Part shown: positions 61,287-61,412 of the stretch, piece by piece
How the letters are laid out: every line of letters begins with the position of its first letter
How positions within the stretch are numbered: the stretch's first letter is position 1
Source: an uncultured Muribaculaceae bacterium
Lineage (GTDB): Bacteria; Bacteroidota; Bacteroidia; Bacteroidales; Muribaculaceae
DNA length: 61,412 bases
Direction: 5' to 3'
NCBI GenBank assembly: GCA_910589425.1
Contig: CAJUSZ010000013.1
Coordinates: 1 to 61,412 of the forward strand
Notes under the pieces: model-generated
Databases searched by the model: none
Told to the model about the DNA's origin: nothing
What the model saw: only the letters and a program-made list of their open reading frames with translations
Translations under genes and position numbers: made by a program

Positions 61287-61412
61287 CCGACTTTTGCGGA
61301 TTCCGCGGAATTTTCCTGAAAAAAAGTTGTAAAAATATCTGTGTGGTATTCAGGGGCTTGTGGTTTTGTGAACAAAAATTAAGAAAATTTGTTGCTGAAA
61401 AATTTGGTGGGT

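Overview
The window looks like chromosomal DNA from a high-GC member of the order Bacteroidales, plausibly Muribaculaceae or a close relative. The family is inference. The order-level call rests on three things. Promoters repeatedly fit the Bacteroidetes pattern TTTG, 19-20 bases, TAnnTTTG. Several gene sets are typical of the order (kinase-mgtE, lysS-gpsA-pgi, dapB-lepB-WbqC-DUF4294, tRNA-Glu-rpsT). There are also many secreted proteins with GLUG, BspA, PCMD, FISUMP and choice-of-anchor-J-like domains, most ending in a similar C-terminal tail. About forty protein genes and two tRNA genes are supported. I see no rRNA, CRISPR array, insertion sequence or prophage.

Layout. 1-8.0 kb (minus strand): nucleoside kinase, mgtE, mutS, and the cobalt ECF transporter genes cbiM (fused to a PDGLE domain) and cbiQ. 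8.1-8.8 kb: a mazEF-type toxin-antitoxin pair. 8.9-12.9 kb (minus): lysS, gpsA, pgi. 13.0-14.6 kb: a small accessory patch (YafQ-type toxin-antitoxin pair and a lipoprotein) in which each unit is bounded by arrays of a degenerate 7-base repeat. 14.6-22.0 kb (minus): a three-gene operon of secreted proteins ending in a 1972-residue GLUG/BspA protein. 22.3-26.7 kb (plus): a PCMD-domain gene interrupted by one in-frame TAG, then dapB, lepB, a WbqC-like gene and a DUF4294 gene. 26.8-28.2 kb (minus): a secreted Ig-like protein. 28.5-31.7 kb (plus): pyrH, a four-helix-bundle protein, frr and a glycosyltransferase, tail to tail with cdd. 32.2-41.2 kb (plus): a GH73/LysM glucosaminidase, nadB, an S41 protease, mfd and a YhcG-type nuclease. 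41.2-42.0 kb: tRNA-Glu, rpsT, a second tRNA-Glu and a strong terminator. 42.1-48.5 kb: two genes of unknown function and a two-gene operon of a 1038-residue TPR protein and an outer-membrane barrel. 48.6-61.2 kb (plus): ychF, a membrane-spanning TPR/AraC regulator, a C10 cysteine protease and two large secreted multidomain proteins.

The most interesting signals are these. First, a surface-protein locus at 49.7-61.2 kb where a one-component AraC-type regulator with a predicted periplasmic sensor sits beside a protease gene whose promoter has a 24-base near-perfect palindrome just upstream. Second, a dispersed family of heptanucleotide arrays, some flipping polarity in the middle, that sit exactly at gene junctions and even supply stop codons. 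Third, a decaying series of AGAGTGTGTT-ended inverted-repeat elements of 211, 118, 32 and 28 bases. Fourth, the TPR/barrel operon, whose architecture recalls outer-membrane export machines. No function has been shown for any of these; they rest on sequence pattern and family knowledge only.
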